Assembly (NCBI GenBank): GCA_019321725.1 | Contig: CM033114.1 | Location: 18,952,278 to 19,016,277 of the forward strand | From: Paulownia fortunei | Lineage: Eukaryota; Streptophyta; Magnoliopsida; Lamiales; Paulowniaceae | Direction: 5' to 3' | DNA length: 64,000 bases | Part shown: positions 1-14,240 of the stretch, one piece after another | Layout of the letters: every line of letters starts with the position of its first letter | Position numbering within the stretch: the first letter of the stretch is position 1 | Notes under the pieces: generated by a model | Databases searched by the model: none | Seen by the model: only the letters and a program-made list of their open reading frames with translations | What the model was told of the DNA's origin: nothing | Translations under genes and position numbers: made by a program

Positions 1-3000
1 AAGGTTTATATTTTTAATTGTATAATATTCAATTAATATTTATAAATAAATTTTTATATAATCGCTAGTTGTAAAATAAATTTACTAAATAGTATTAAAA
101 ATTTAATATAACTTGAAATATGTATAACACATATATTAAACATTTGAAACCAAAAGTGTAAGTAATTTTTGTTAAGTTCATAATGCATGTAGAAAATAAG
201 AGTATTTTTCAATTATTTGTATATAGATCTATTATATGACTATAAAATGAGTTTTTGCTAATAGAGTTTATAACCAAATGTCATCCATTAATTGAATTAA
301 TACATTAATTGGGAGTAAATACTCACATAATTATCAAATAATATGTAATAATTTTGTGAGAATACTTATTTTAAGATTTTGAAGTTGCACAACCTCTAAT
401 ATGCTATATAATTGCTCTTATAAAGTGAAATATTAATATCGTCGGGTATAATTTAATATTGTACGATTCCATTTAAATATTATTCAAGTTGATATCATCT
501 TATGAGTTAATATGGATTATAGGTGGATCCTACATAATCTAAAAATAGTGATATGCTAGTTAAAGAAATTAGAGGGGCGATCAAAATAGTAATTCTATTA
601 GGTGTGGTCACTAAGATCCTCTTGACTAGGGTTGTGAAATGTGCCAAAGTCATTATTTATAGTAGACGAGTTCATTACAATAGTCTACTAAGTAGGGATA
701 GCAACAGGTGAGTTTGTCAAAACTCGAGACTCGGCCCCACCAAGATTTTTAATGACCCGAGACCTGTCCCGCCCTGAACCCACCAGGTTCGGATTAGATT
801 CACTAGATCCGTTAGATCAATTTTATAATTTTAAAAATATTCAAAATATATATATTTAAAATAACACCACTATTTTTTTAAAATATAATATTACATAAAT
901 ACATATATATTAAAATAGAAAATAAATATAAAAACTAAACGGGGCGGGTTTATGTTTGAAAATAAAAAATCAAGATACATTTATAACTTTAAAAACTTGC
1001 CCCAAACGTGCTCATTGCCATCCCTAATATCAAAATGACAATCAAAATCTCTCTGAATTTAAAAAGTATTAATGTCTTTTAAAACATATCTTATCCAAAA
1101 TTAGAGTACAAAAACAATTACTAATTATAAACCTTAGTTTTAATATGCATATGTATCTACGGGGCAATAATTGGAGAGGGTGACCAAAACTAGCAACTTA
1201 CCCCAAACTTACCCCGTTTATAAATTCAAAACTCGTAACTTGCTCTGTTAACCCATATATTATCCCAGTTTCATACAGTGAGTCGGATTAATTGCCATCT
1301 GTATTTTTTGAAAAATTTAGTATTTTGCTTCCTTCAAAGATATTTCATTAGACTAGCAAAAAATATAATAAAGGTGAGATTTTATTTGAAACTAAAGTAG
1401 AATTATAGAATTGGAGTTGCATATTCAAATCAATTGATTGCATGAGTAATAGCTCAAACTTTATATGGTCATAGCTGTTATTTTTTGTATGATAACTATC
1501 TGACATCTCCTCTTAAATATGATCTAAATGTCATCGCATGTGGTAGATAACAAGTTCATTTAAGACATGTAAATAGCGATAGAGTAGCACTAAAAATGCG
1601 TATATGTTCATAAGAGAATTAATACTATATGATAATACTAGTAAAGTTGGACCGTATATCAGTCACGCATTTGACTTTAAGTTTGTCAAAGTTTTGATTT
1701 AAGTGAAAAAAAGAAGAAATTATTATTGACAAGATGACAAATGATAATATTAGAGCTGACAAATGATACTTATTAAGTAATAAAAAAATTTATTTTATCA
1801 TACTTATAATTTTCGCGAATTTAACAGTGATAAAAAAATTTAAGTTGTCACAATTGACAGTTATCGACACAAGAATTATGTATACTTTGTTATTATTGAT
1901 AGTTATTGATTTATTCACAATAGTAACAAAAACCATCACAACGATTAAAACTATATTTGTATTATTATTGAGTTGTCACTTATGCTATTTATAATAATAA
2001 TTTAGTAATTGTTCTTGTCGCTATTAAATTTGTGAAGTAAAACAAAAACTATTATCACTTAATAATTTTGACATTCTCATTCAACTTTTTATTCATAATA
2101 TATTTTTTTCTTACAATATATGTAGAAGGTTTTTTATTTTTTCTATTTGTGTCGATGCCCATACACACATGAATATTATGCCCATTCATATCGTTGTGTT
2201 CATATCGAGACGTGACTAGCCCATCAAATTTAACAAAAATATTACTAATTTTTGTGAAAGTCAAACCATTGTCCCAATGTAGTGATCATACTATGATTAG
2301 AAGAAATAAAATCCTCAAAAAGTTTAAACTACTTTTGCAGTGCAGTGACATTGACCATACTATGATCAGAAGAGGACAGTAGCTCGATATAATATTTAAT
2401 TCAGTTAGTTAAAACTAACGTTATTTACTATGATAAATACTGTTGTTATTCATGATTGATGCAAACAAATATTATACATATATATTAGTACCCTTCCAAC
2501 TGCATAGGTTTTAAAACATTTTACTAGGAAACATGCCAAACTTAGTTAAAAATCCTCCCTCCCACCAGCCAACACCCCTAAACCGCACCCCCCCACCCAC
2601 CCACGCACCATGCAAAAAAAAATAATAATTGAAATAATAATAATAATAATAATAATAAAGATTTAACAAATTCGGAATTTTTGAAATGTTATCTATGAAC
2701 AAGGGCGATATTACGATAATTAAGGAGGACTAATGTAAAATGAAGTTTGTCGAGTTAGAAGTATAATGTAAAATAAGTGCAATTAATATTCTGTATATAA
2801 ACTATTGTTAATCTTTATTTTTACAAAATTATCGCCAATTTATAAATTCACCTACTACTCTATTTATAATACATAATACTTTTCACGTATGATATAATAA
2901 AATATAACATTTCATTCGAGTCCAAGAACAATTCAAGCCAAATGAGCTTGCATTTTCTTACATTTTGCCTTGAATTTAAATTCAACTCCTAATTTTTAGC

Positions 3001-3469
3001 TGAAGTTTTTTTTTCAATTTTATATTAAACTCGATTTGATAATTACAAATTGTGTGTGCGGTTTCCAAGCTTATTTGAGTTTATTAATAATCTTAAGAAA
3101 AGAGTTTTATGTCATAATGCACGCATTATGAAATAAAAATAAAAATAAAAAATAAATTCAAATAAATTCAAAACACAAGACACATCTTAGAAACTAATGT
3201 TAGAAAGTGATAGGTGTATTCAACTGTTTTGGATAAGGTGGAATACTTTCTGAAGTCACTAAGTCTTAAGTTGGAAAGTATTACTAAAATAATATTAAAA
3301 TTGAAAAAATAATTTTTAATTATTGGTCTTGTTTTCTCCCCCACTTTTTCCATCTCTTCCTCCAACAATTTCCTAATCATCTCTATATGTTTCTTTTTCT
3401 TATGATTTTCTTCAAATTTTTTTTTAACAAATTCACCATTTATCATTATATTAAAATCTTCACGAAAAT
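1..3469. other. AT-rich intergenic DNA, no gene
   Basis: Only short chance open frames are present. It contains the MITE-like repeat at 693-1026, another piece of that family near 1,160-1,300, a 2-copy imperfect repeat (gtgatcatactatgattag, 2,280-2,375) and a C-rich tract followed by (AAT)n at 2,560-2,660. Confidence 0.6.
693..1026. mobile_element. MITE-like or degenerate interspersed repeat with tagggatagcaa / ttgccatccc ends
   Basis: The left end tagggatagcaacagg and the right end cattgccatcccta are inverted complements, with cggccccacc/ggggcgggttt type text inside. No clear target duplication is visible at these boundaries. Pieces of the same family recur near 4,700-4,925, 7,440-7,740, 9,885-10,195, 20,270-20,370 and 23,235-23,360. 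Confidence 0.5.
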
Positions 3470-6085
3470 GAATGCGGACCGCTTATATAAATATATACAC
3501 ATATATACACATACATACTCATGTGTATCTATATATTTATTATTTTTTAAATTTAAAAATTAATAAATTTTATATTTTTGTATTATCGAACATATATTAT
3601 TTTTTAAAATATAATTATATTTGAACTGAATTGATTGATTGGACGATGAAAAGGATCCCTAACTTTGAGGAAGATTGTTTAGTGGGGCACCTTGCACTTG
3701 CTTCATTCAACATATAAGACAACACATAATGATTGACTCTTGTTATTGTTGATATTGACATTCACACATCCCATAATAATTTTTATGGGAGTTGGCATTT
3801 ATTTTCTAAAATATTGTCAGTGTTTTCTTTAAATAGTAATTTGCTTTACAGTAATACAGAATATATTATTCAGTTTCAATCTTATTTTCATATTTTTAGT
3901 ATTTTTAAGGTTGAATTTCTTTTTTTTAAATTTTTTATATAAAAATAAAAGTAAATGTGAATTAGTTATATTTCTATATTGATTATAAAGATTTTGAAAA
4001 AACAAATTTGTTCCATTGTGTTTTGTGCAAGAAAAGAGGTGATATGTTAGTATATTTGAAAATATATTGGGTAGGTGTATTTTATTTCTCACTTTGACAA
4101 AAAAAAATTAAAAATAAATAAATAGTATTTCTAATGACAATAAGTAAAATAAATATATTTCTAAAATTTTAATTAGTAAAAATTAAAAAGATGCTGTTTG
4201 AAAATGAAACCAAGATTTTCGATAATGCTGTATCTTACTTTTTAAAATAGTAATTTACTTTTTTTCTAATATTCTTTTAAAGAACGTGACATTCATTTGA
4301 CTATAATTTTTAATCATTACTTTATCTATTAAATTTAAAAGATAGATTATGTGGGCCCATGACTTCATGTTGCAGAGGGTTCACACTATTCCAACTTTAT
4401 TGGATAACTATTTTTTATCTCATAGTGCAAGGTTTATGCAAACATGTACACATAAGATGCACAATAAATTAACTAATGCATCTTCACCTACAAGTTTAAA
4501 ATTTTGATTTCTAATTACTTTATACATAATATATGCCAAAACTTGCATTTTGCTAAAGCAATTTTTGTTAATTTGGCTTTTGGTCTAAGAGAGAGCTAAT
4601 GACCTTGAGCGAGAGAATAATGCATAGCAATTAGATGTAGGATTGGGAAAGATTTAAGTGGGTGGCAATAGCAAAATAAAGTTGGTGTACAGATAACAAT
4701 TAAGCGGGTTTGCCAAAATTTAAGTCGCACTTTGCTAAGGTTTGTAAGCACTCAAACCCAACTGGGGACCTAACAGGTTGAACCTGTTAGATCTCATTTT
4801 AAAAATATTAAAATTTTTTTTTTTTAAAAATAACATAACTAAAACTTTCTAAACATATAAGTTTTTAAAAATAATTTTATATAGAGATGGATTTGAACTC
4901 GCCCAAGTAACATTCCTAAATTGGTTGCACTGGATCGGGATAGAGATTAGTCGATGATTGCGGCATTTGAAGGATAGGAGGAATGAGAAAAGAAAGCGAA
5001 TAAAGAGTAAAAAGAGAAAGAAGGAAAAAAAACCCAAAAATATAAAGAGGAGGATCCCAATCAATTGTAATAGTTTTTCTTGTTCAATTAAAAATCATCC
5101 CAATTAATCAAAAAGTAAAGTTTTGAATTAGAAGGGCTAATGACTAATGGATTAAATACATAAGTTATTATTCTTAAGAGCATGTTTGACAAAACATGAT
5201 TTGGAATTTCCATTTGCAAAACCTCTTTTGGGTGTTTCCAATGAATAAATTTAAAGAAGTTATGGATAAAAATATTTTTTCATTTTAACTATATTTATAC
5301 ATTTTATCACCTAAATAATTTCTGTAATACTCTTTCTTCCAAATTAAGTGAAAATTACATGATGTCATCTAGAGGTGGATTTCGATGAAATATTTTGTTG
5401 AGATTTCTTAACATGCATGAAATAATTATTTTTAAAGTTAAAATTATTACACTTTACTTATGGAGAGTATACATTTTCTCACTATGACACCTCAATTTGA
5501 TTTAATTCACATCATTTAGTTTTCCATCAAACATCAATTCAAAGATATGGTGTCAGCATCTCGCCCCCCCCCCCCCCCCCCCCCCCCAATGATAGCCTAA
5601 TTGTCTATTAGTGATACATATTATTAATGATACATGTATGATTATATGAAATAAAACAAAAACTTTATTTTAAAAAATCTAGGAATTCACAAAATGGGGC
5701 CCAACTTCAAAATAATCAAAAACAACTTGAGATTAAGAAATTAAGTCCTAAATATCTGGCCATTTAACTTTGCAATCAGTATTACATCAAATTAAAATTA
5801 TTAAATAATGATGCATGTGAGATTAACACCATCAAAATTACTGCTTTTCCTAAATAGTTGATCTAAATATTCCTTGAGAATTCCTGTAAAATCAAGGCGC
5901 TGGGTTTCTAACTGGTCGAAAATTTTTCGATAATTAAATTAGAATTGATCCTAAAAAATAAAAAAATGTGCTAAAATTTCAATCGTGTACCTTAACCTTA
6001 TTCGAATGCCTATATATGAAGTAAAAACAATCTTCTTTAGGTATGACTCAGTATCCTACTGGACCTGAGTCCATTCTTCCTATTT
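3470..6085 (+). repeat. Tandem 2.5-kb array, unit 1
   Basis: Landmarks in order: cttatataaatatatacac, actttgaggaagattgttt, atgacttcatgttgcagag, gagagagctaatgacc, a purine-rich stretch (about 4,970-5,055), attagaagggctaatgac, catgatgtcatctagaggtg, cctaattgtctattagtg, ggcccaacttcaaaataatc and ggacctgagtccatt. All recur in the same order in units 2 and/or 3. No coding exon is seen. The unit includes a degenerate copy of the ggatgacaa...ccatccc repeat family. Confidence 0.75.
5564..5587 (+). repeat. Poly(C) run, 24 bases
   Basis: Uninterrupted homopolymer within unit 1 of the tandem array. Units 2 and 3 do not have it. Its length may be misassembled. Confidence 0.8.
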
Positions 6086-6089
6086 GGTA

Positions 6090-6337
6090 GGAGAAATATC
6101 TTATCAAGTTTGTTAAAATATGATCGGTGATGTCACATCAATTTGTTAAAATATAGTTAATAATTACATAATAATATATATTAATTTTTAGTAATTATTA
6201 GTGATATTTTTTTGTAACTTTTTTTTATAACAATTAGTAACACTACTAATTCATTAATTAATCATTCATTAATTATATAAAAATACACTGGATGAATCTA
6301 TGTTTAAATAAATGGATATATATAATTCATTAATTAA

Positions 6338-6390
<53 letters not shown>

Positions 6391-8540
6391 GCACATACTC
6401 ATGTATATCTAAATGTTTATCTTGTTCTAAATAGTTTAAGAATTAACATATTTTGTATTCATATATTATCATATTCATAATATTCTTTTAAAAGTAATTA
6501 TGTTTGAGTGAATTGATTGATAAAACAATAAAAAGGGTCCCAAACATTGAGGAAGATTTGTTTACTGGAGCACCTTCATTCAACCTAGGATAATACATAA
6601 TGATTGGTTCTTGTTATTGTTGATGTTGACATTCATACATCCCTATAATAACTTTTATGGTGTTGGCACTAAAATATTTTTTTATTCTAAAATGTTGACA
6701 GTGATATATATTTCAAAATAGTAATTTACTTTTCAATAATATAGAATATGTGTGATTCCATTTTCAACGTCATTTTCATATTTTTAATATTTTTAATATT
6801 TTTTTTATTAAATATTTATATAAAAATAAAAATATATTTGAATTAGTTATATTTGTATATTAATTAGATAGATTTATTTGATCGTATTTTTTGCAAGAAC
6901 AGATGTAACATATTAATAATTTGGAAAAGTATTTAGTAGGTGTATTGAAAATGTTAAATGTATCTTTATAAATTAGTAATTTACTTTTTATAATATTTTT
7001 TAAAGAACGTGACTTTGACTTAATTATAATTCTTATCCACTACTTTATCCGTTAAAATTAAAAAAGAGATTTTGTGGGTCCATGCGCCATGTTGCAGAGG
7101 CTTCACTCTATTCCAACTTTATTATTAGATAACTATTTTTTTATTTCATAGTGCAAGGTTTATGCAGACATGTACACATAAGATGCATAATAAACTAAGT
7201 AATAAGATGCATAATAAATTAACTAATGCATCTTCACTTACAAGTTTAAATTTTTGATTTCTAATAAACAATCAAAAGATATATGCCAAAACTTGCATTT
7301 TGCTAAATCAATTTTTGTTAATTTGGCTTTTGGTCTAAGAGAGAGCTAATGACTTTGAGCGTGAGAGAGAGCGCATTGCATAGTGTTTAGATGTAGGGAA
7401 AGATCTAAGTAGGTGGCAACAACAAGAGAAGTTGGTGTAGAGATGACAATCGGGCAAGTTCAAAGTGAGAATTTATCAAAACCTGAATCGCATCCTGTCA
7501 AAATTTATAAGCACTTAGACGTGACCACGAACCTGATGGGTTGAACTTGTTTGACCAATTTAATAATTTTACAAAATATTAAAAAATATATTTTCTAAAA
7601 ATAATACAACTAAAACTTTCTAAACAATGTAAATTTTTTTAAAAATAATTTCACGTAAATACATATAAAATAAATTAAAAAATATAAAAAACAGTTAAAT
7701 GAGGTAGATTTTGAACTCGCCCAATTATCATTCATAGGTTGGTGGCATTGGATCGAGATAGGGATTAGTCGAGGATTGCAACATTTGGAGGATAAAAGGA
7801 AGGAGAAAAGAAAGTGGAGAAAGAGTAAAAAGAGAAAGAAGTAAAAAAAAATAAAAAAAAAATAAAAGATAAACAGGGGAAAAAAAAAAGAAAGTTTGGG
7901 TTTCTTGTTCAATTAAAAATTATCCCAATTAATCAAAGGGTAAAACTTTGAATTAGAAAGGCTAAGACTAATGGATTAAATACATGAGTTATTATTCTTA
8001 AGAGCATGCTTGACAAAACATGATTTGATGGAACTTTGATTTGCAAAACCTCTTTTTAGGTGTTTCGAATGAATAAATTTAAAGAAGTTAGGAATAAAAA
8101 TATTTTTTTTATTTGAGTTATATCTATTTTTATATTTTGCAATCTAAATAATTTTTGCAATACTTTACTCTTCAAATTAAGAAAAAATTACATGATGTCA
8201 TCTAGAGGTGGATTCTGACGGAATATTCTATCGAGATTTCTTCACATAAACGGAACAAATTATTTTTAAATAATAAACCATCAAATCATATTAAGATTAT
8301 CATATTTTACATGTGAACTTTGTGCATTTTCTCAATTTGCCACCTCAATTTTGTTTAATGCCCACAAATTCAATTCCAATTTCCAAAAAACCAGAACCAT
8401 ACCTCAACAAATCTTTATCTCTCTGCATGCAATTTTCACAAAACCCAGCTAGCTAACTTTACTTATTAAACAAATGTACCTTACACCAAACCTACCAAAA
8501 AACACTACACAGAAACCGAAAATGGAAAGATGGAATTAAT
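6090..8540 (+). repeat. Tandem 2.5-kb array, unit 2
   Basis: It begins cttatcaagtttgttaaaat and carries the same landmark order as unit 1: (TA)n, ggaagatttgtttactgg, ccatgcgccatgttgcag, gagagagctaatgac, agaaaggctaagac, catgatgtcatctagaggtg. The last 150 bp (ctcaacaaatctttatctct onward) differ from units 1 and 3. Confidence 0.75.
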
Positions 8541-8544
8541 TAGT

Positions 8545-8741
8545 ATCTTATCAAGTTGGTTAAAATATGGTTAGTGATGTCAAATCAATTTGTTAAAATG
8601 AAGTTAATAATTAAATGATAATATATGTTGATTTTTAGTAATTATTAGTGATATTTTTTTGGAGCTCTTTTTTTTATAACAATTAGTAAAAATAATAATT
8701 TATTAATTATATAAAAATACACTGATCGGATGAATCTATGT

Positions 8742-8821
<80 letters not shown>

Positions 8822-11110
8822 CCAACACCAACGCTGACCACTTATATATATATATATATTCACACATATACTCATGTGTATCTAAATGTTTATTGTGTTT
8901 TAAATATTCTAAGAATTAATATTATGTATCCATATTACTATCATATTCATAGTATTCTCTTAAAAGTAATTATGTTTGAATTGAATTGATTGATAACATA
9001 ATTTAAAAAATCCCTAACTTTGAGGAAGATTGTTTAGTGGGGCACTTGAACTTAGTTCATTCAACATATAGGACAAAACATAATGAGTGGCCCTTGTTAT
9101 TGCTGATGTTGACATTCACACATTTCCATAATAACTTTTATGGGTGTTGGCATTTATATTTTTTTTATTTTCTAAATTGTTGATAGTGTTTTTTTTGTTT
9201 TGAAATAGTATTTTACTTTTTAGTAATATAGAATTCGTTTGATTTCATTTTTAATGTCATTTTCTTATCTTCTATAACTTTTTACTAGATTTTCATTAAA
9301 AATAACGTATATTTGAATTTGTTATATTTCTATATTGATTATATAAATTTAGAAATAAAAATATTAATTTTATAATATTTTCCGTAGAAATAAATGTAAC
9401 ATGTTAATAGTTTGAAAAAGTATTTGATAGGTGTATTGAAAATATTGATTGTACCTTATTTTTAAAAAATAATAATTTACTTTTTATGATATTTTTTTGA
9501 ATAATGTGAATTATAAATGTTAACCACTATTTTATTGTTAAAAGAAAGATTTTGTGGGTCCATGACTTCATGTTGCAAGGCTTCACTCTATTCCAACTCT
9601 ATTGGATAACTATTATTTTTTAACTTCTTAGTGCAAGATTTATGCACACAAGTTCACATAAAGATGCATAATAAATTAACTAATTCATCTTCACCTACAA
9701 GTTTAAAATTCTTATTGCTAATTACTTTATACACAAACAATGAGAATATATATGCGAAAACTTGCATTTTGCTAAAGCAATTTTCGTTAATTTGGCTTTG
9801 GTCTAAGTAGAACTAATGACATTGAGCGTGAGCGAGAGAGTACTGCATATCTGTTAGAGGCACCAGTAAGAGGATGTTGGTGTAGAGATGACAATATAAC
9901 GATTTTGTTAAAATTTGAGTCACGCCACTCCAAGATTTGTAAGCACTTAGGCTTGGACCCGTCCCAGACACAGAGCCGACGAGTTGAACCTGTTAAACCA
10001 ATTTATAATTTTAAAATAATAAAAAATATAATTTTTAAAAATATACAACTAAAACTTTCTAAAGAATATATTTTTTTCTGAAAATATCACATAAACATAT
10101 AAATAATAAATTTAAAAAATATATGAATAATTAAAAGGGCAAGTTTGAAGCAAGTTTGAATTTAAACTTGCTCAGTTACTATCCCTAGTTGGTGGCAATG
10201 AATTGGGATAGGAATTAATCGAAGATTGCAATACTTGGAGGATAGCAAGAACGAGAAAAGAAAGTGAATAAAAAATATAAAGAGAATATAGGAAAGAAAA
10301 CTAAAAAGATAAAGAGAGGAAGAAAAAGAAATGGTTGGGTCCCAATTTCTTGTAACAGATTTTATTGTTCAATTAAAAATCATCCCAATTAATCAAAGGG
10401 TGAAACTTTGAATTAGAAGGGCTAATGACTAATGGATTAAACACATGAGTTATTATTCTTAAGAGCATGTTTGACAAAACATGATTTGATGGAATTTTAA
10501 TTTGCAAAAGGGTGTTTGGAATGATTAAATTTAAAGAAGTTAGGGATAAAAATATTTTGTTTTTTTGAACTTTTTTTATTTTTACATTTTGCCACCTAAA
10601 CAATTTTTGTATTACTTTGTCCTTTAGACTAATCGAAAATTACCCGATGCTATCTAGAGGTGGATTTTGATCGAATATTTTATCAACATTTCTTCACATC
10701 CGCAGAATATCTAATTTCAAAAGGTAAATGATAAAATAATATTAAAATTATCACACTACATGTGAACTTGTGTACTGTTGTACTTTGTCACCTCAATTTA
10801 ATTTAATTCCCAGCATTCAGTTTTCCATCAAACATCAATTCAAACTTTCCTAAGATGTGGTATCAATATCCCTTTGCTCCCTATGACGGCCTAACTGTCT
10901 ATTAGTGATATATAAGATGTTTGATATATGTATATTTATATGAAAATAAAACATAAACTTTATTTTTAAAAAGCCAAGAATTAGAAATCCAGAAAACTGG
11001 GCCCAACTTCAAAATAATCAAAAACAACTTGAGATTAAGAAATTAAGTTCTAAAAATCTGGCTTCAAGTATGACTTTATATTTTATTGGACCTAAGTCCA
11101 TTTCCGCTTC
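8545..11110 (+). repeat. Tandem 2.5-kb array, unit 3
   Basis: It begins cttatcaagttggttaaaat, repeats the landmark order of unit 2, and then continues with cctaactgtctattagtg, ggcccaacttcaaaataatc and ggacctaagtccatt as unit 1 does. Offsets from unit 2 are about 2,450-2,475 bp. Confidence 0.75.
8742..8860 (+). repeat. (TAAA)n followed by (TA)n microsatellite
   Basis: About ten taaa-type units run directly into a long ta tract, then a second ta tract after gccaacaccaacgctgac. Similar (TA)n tracts occur at about 6,338-6,386, 17,878-17,915, 55,032-55,070 and 58,098-58,125. Confidence 0.8.
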
Positions 11111-12954
11111 AAATGTGATTCAAGATTTCATTTCTAGTAGGACTCAACCTTGGGTCTCTTAAAGATCATCAACTATATTTTTATCATAAATTAGGATAGA
11201 TTAGCCAATGCAACCCATCCTAACTTGACTCACGATCATGGGTTCTAGTCCATTCAAATTCATGTACCTGGTTGACCTTACAATCGCAGTAGCTCAGTCC
11301 AAAAACTCGAACCCATTATCTTGAGGTTAACCCAATCTTCCAAAAATATTTAACCGTCTCTCATAGATTGGGATAAACTACCTTAAGAGGGCAATCCAAT
11401 CTTATCCTTGACTTCCACAAGTTTTAAGTCAACAACCAATCAGACTATCCTAACTTGACAACACGACCCAATGATCTTAGTCCAATTTCTTAGGCCAATT
11501 TAGATAGTATCACATAATATTTCAGAATATATAAGTAATGTTTGAATTTATTTTTGTGCATGCTTTCTAATAATTTTTGTTTAAAAAGAATTTTAGAAGA
11601 TTTGTTTGGTTTTTGTGCAAAATTGAAATGTATTTGAATTAGTAAGTTGCAAAATTTGATCAATTAAATTGACGTATTGATATGATATTTTATCTTAAGA
11701 AAATATATTTGATTTATTAGTCTTTGAATGTTTAATAAAGAGCATCTTTGACAATAGAATGTTATTTTTTGTAAATGAGGTATATACTTTTAAAAATAAT
11801 GTATATGCTTTGAAAATAGGTAATGTTTTAATAAAAATAATGTAGTATAAATACACTAAACCTTGTTAATTATGACGTTAAACTCATATTGACAAAGTCA
11901 AAGAGTGACTATAAGAAGCTAAATAGAGGTCAATACATTCCCAACAAAAAAACTGGTTGTCTCAAGTTTTTCTACTACATAATTTCAAATTTTTACTCAT
12001 AGAAAGTACTTTATTTGGGTTCAAACCTTATTCAAATTGAGCCAACCTTCTCTCCTTCATACACTTTGAATTTAAATTATACTCTATAGAATGGCTCAAT
12101 TCAGTGTTGACGGGACATGGCAAATGGAAGGTCTAAAAATTTCAACAAATAGTATAAAATTATTGTAATGCCTTGAGCCTAAAGGGTGAAAGCCTGGAAG
12201 CGAGACTCCTGCACAATGAAATTTCGTTAGTAACTATTTTTAAACTTATTTTTGCTCTACAAAAATAGTTAAGCTAAATTGGTAGAAGAGTTCATTGTAC
12301 CTACTTATAAATTCTCTCACAATCACACTTCAAAATATTATCTCACAATCAATATGAGATATCACAATCACCCATTTGGAAATGTGATGTTCTTGTCGCT
12401 TTCCTTCACAATCTACGATCACCCCCAGTACAAATCCGACCAGACCTCCCATGTTAATAGTAGTATTAGGGTCCAGTATAATACTATTTGTCACGCTCTT
12501 GGACTAAGACCTAACACAATGGACTCTTCTAATAACTTCGATTAACTTTTTTTACAAAGAAATGACGAGTTTAAAGTAATTGTTAGCGGAACTCATTATG
12601 CAAGAGTATTGCTTCTAGGCCCCCACCCCGTGGGCCCAGGGCGTGATAAAGTGATATTAGAGCAAGAGTCTACTGGTGCCAGAAGGGGATCCATGTATGA
12701 GTGTCAAAGAGTGGTGGCCTGCCAGGGAGGCTCACACCGCACAAGGGCGTGCGTGGATTTAAGTGAGATAGAATGTGATGGACTTCTCATCCCACATCAA
12801 TTAGGAATGGATCTTGGACCAATTTTTATAATGGAGTTTTCTATGGGTGAACTGGGTGCATGACAAAGTGGTATTAGACTGCAATTTATTGTTGATATTA
12901 CTAACGTGCTGATGTAATTAAATTTATCATGAAATGCATTACATGCAGAGGATT
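11111..12954. other. Intergenic repeat debris, no intact gene
   Basis: Contains a sequence matched at 17,700-17,800 (tcaatacattccca) and a less AT-rich part at 12,160-12,870. The latter holds a ggaagcgagactcctgca block (minus-like orientation) and its opposite-orientation relatives at 12,590-12,640 and 14,160-14,215. The text aaagtgatattagagc at about 12,646 resembles a decayed TGGTATCAGAGC primer site. Open frames at 12,279-12,863 show no family motif. Confidence 0.45.
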
Positions 12955-14240
12955 TGTAACAATTAGGTTAAGTTTTACGAAAATTTTAGTTTCGCTAAAT
13001 AGAGTATTTCTTAAATTATAATTTAAATTGAAAATTTTGAATTTCGTTTGAAAACAATAATAAGAGGGCGGATTTTAGTGGGTTGTTTATAGTCTATTCA
13101 GATTTTAGTTTGGTCATGATATGTTAACTTACACCTTTATTTCCATATTATTAGATTTGGACGACTATAATTAGGGACTTGATTTCTGGAGTTTCAATTA
13201 TTGTGAGAATTTGGATATATTGAGGTAAGTTGATTTTTAGAATTCTCTATTTTTATTTTCTTGTAATATTAGAATATATTATATTTATTGGTTTAAAATT
13301 TTTAACCCAATAACTCAATGTTATGGAGAGAATAGGCAATGAGTTCTTCTTAAAAATTGGATCAAGCATATTAACGAATTTCCTATTGATTATGCATGAA
13401 CATATATTTTTCTGAGTCATTTGTGTAATTATATGGAATTATATATATTGTTTTGAGCTCTCACATGTATTTATGATTTGTTTGGACCCTTTGGCGGATT
13501 ATTGGCTTAAGAACTAGTTTCGACTATTGCACCAGTAGTAATATAACTTGAATAATGATTTATTCATCATGGATATTTATTTAGCCAACTTTCTTACCAC
13601 GTGGTATAATAGTGGCTATAGTGTATTATTTTTTAGCTAAATAAAATGTATTTTTGCTTCTTTTTTTAATTTGGATAAGTGAAAGCTATTGAACTCCATA
13701 TTAATATTCTTTGATCACTGATAACTTTTTGTATTGCACACTTATTATCATATTGATTTCGGAACTATATTTGATCTGATAGAGAATCCTTAAATCACTT
13801 ACTTTTGTTTATTATTTTTTTTCCATATACTTAGTGATTTCCTTGGAGCTAATGAAGTTCGATTAATGGCTTTACTTAAGTTTTAGGAGTTTAGTTTCGT
13901 AACTAGTGAGAGACTTGGAGTTTATTTGCTTTCATCGATTAATTTGTCAAACTTTTGAGAATTTGCTTATGTAAACTCAATGATAGTGGATTTGTTTTGT
14001 TAATTATTTTCTCCTTGGATTTTATATGCTCTGTACCTATATACACATTAATTGTGAGATGATATTTATAGTGATTTATTAGTGAGTACAATAAATTTTT
14101 TTATAAATTTGAGTTAACCTTTTTTAAAAAACAAGAACAAATATGAAATAATTCGCAACAAAACCTATTATGCAAGAGTCTCGCTTCCTACCCTCATCCC
14201 ATAGGCACGGGACAAGACAATCATAACATCTTGTCAAGCA
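12955..14240 (+). mobile_element. Possible decayed Ty3/gypsy LTR (plus orientation)
   Basis: It starts tgtaacaattaggtt and ttttacgaaaatttt, parallel in layout to the TGTAAC...TTTTACGAC start of the long LTR at 23,200. It continues with text of chromovirus LTR character (gactataattagggactt, ttgaggtaagttgattttt, ccctttggcggattattgg). No partner LTR or coding interior was found. The right edge is uncertain. Confidence 0.35.

Noticed and set aside
7610..7912. Phe-rich minus-strand frame, with a relative at 4849-5064
   Set aside because: Low-complexity translation of a purine-rich stretch inside the tandem units; the two are similar only because the DNA is duplicated.
8645..8875. Frame with repeated Tyr-Ile
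   Set aside because: It is a translated (TA)n microsatellite.
12600..12863. Possible gene in the less AT-rich stretch
   Set aside because: The open frame lacks family motifs, and the DNA contains a primer-site-like sequence and repeated blocks, so retroelement debris is more likely.
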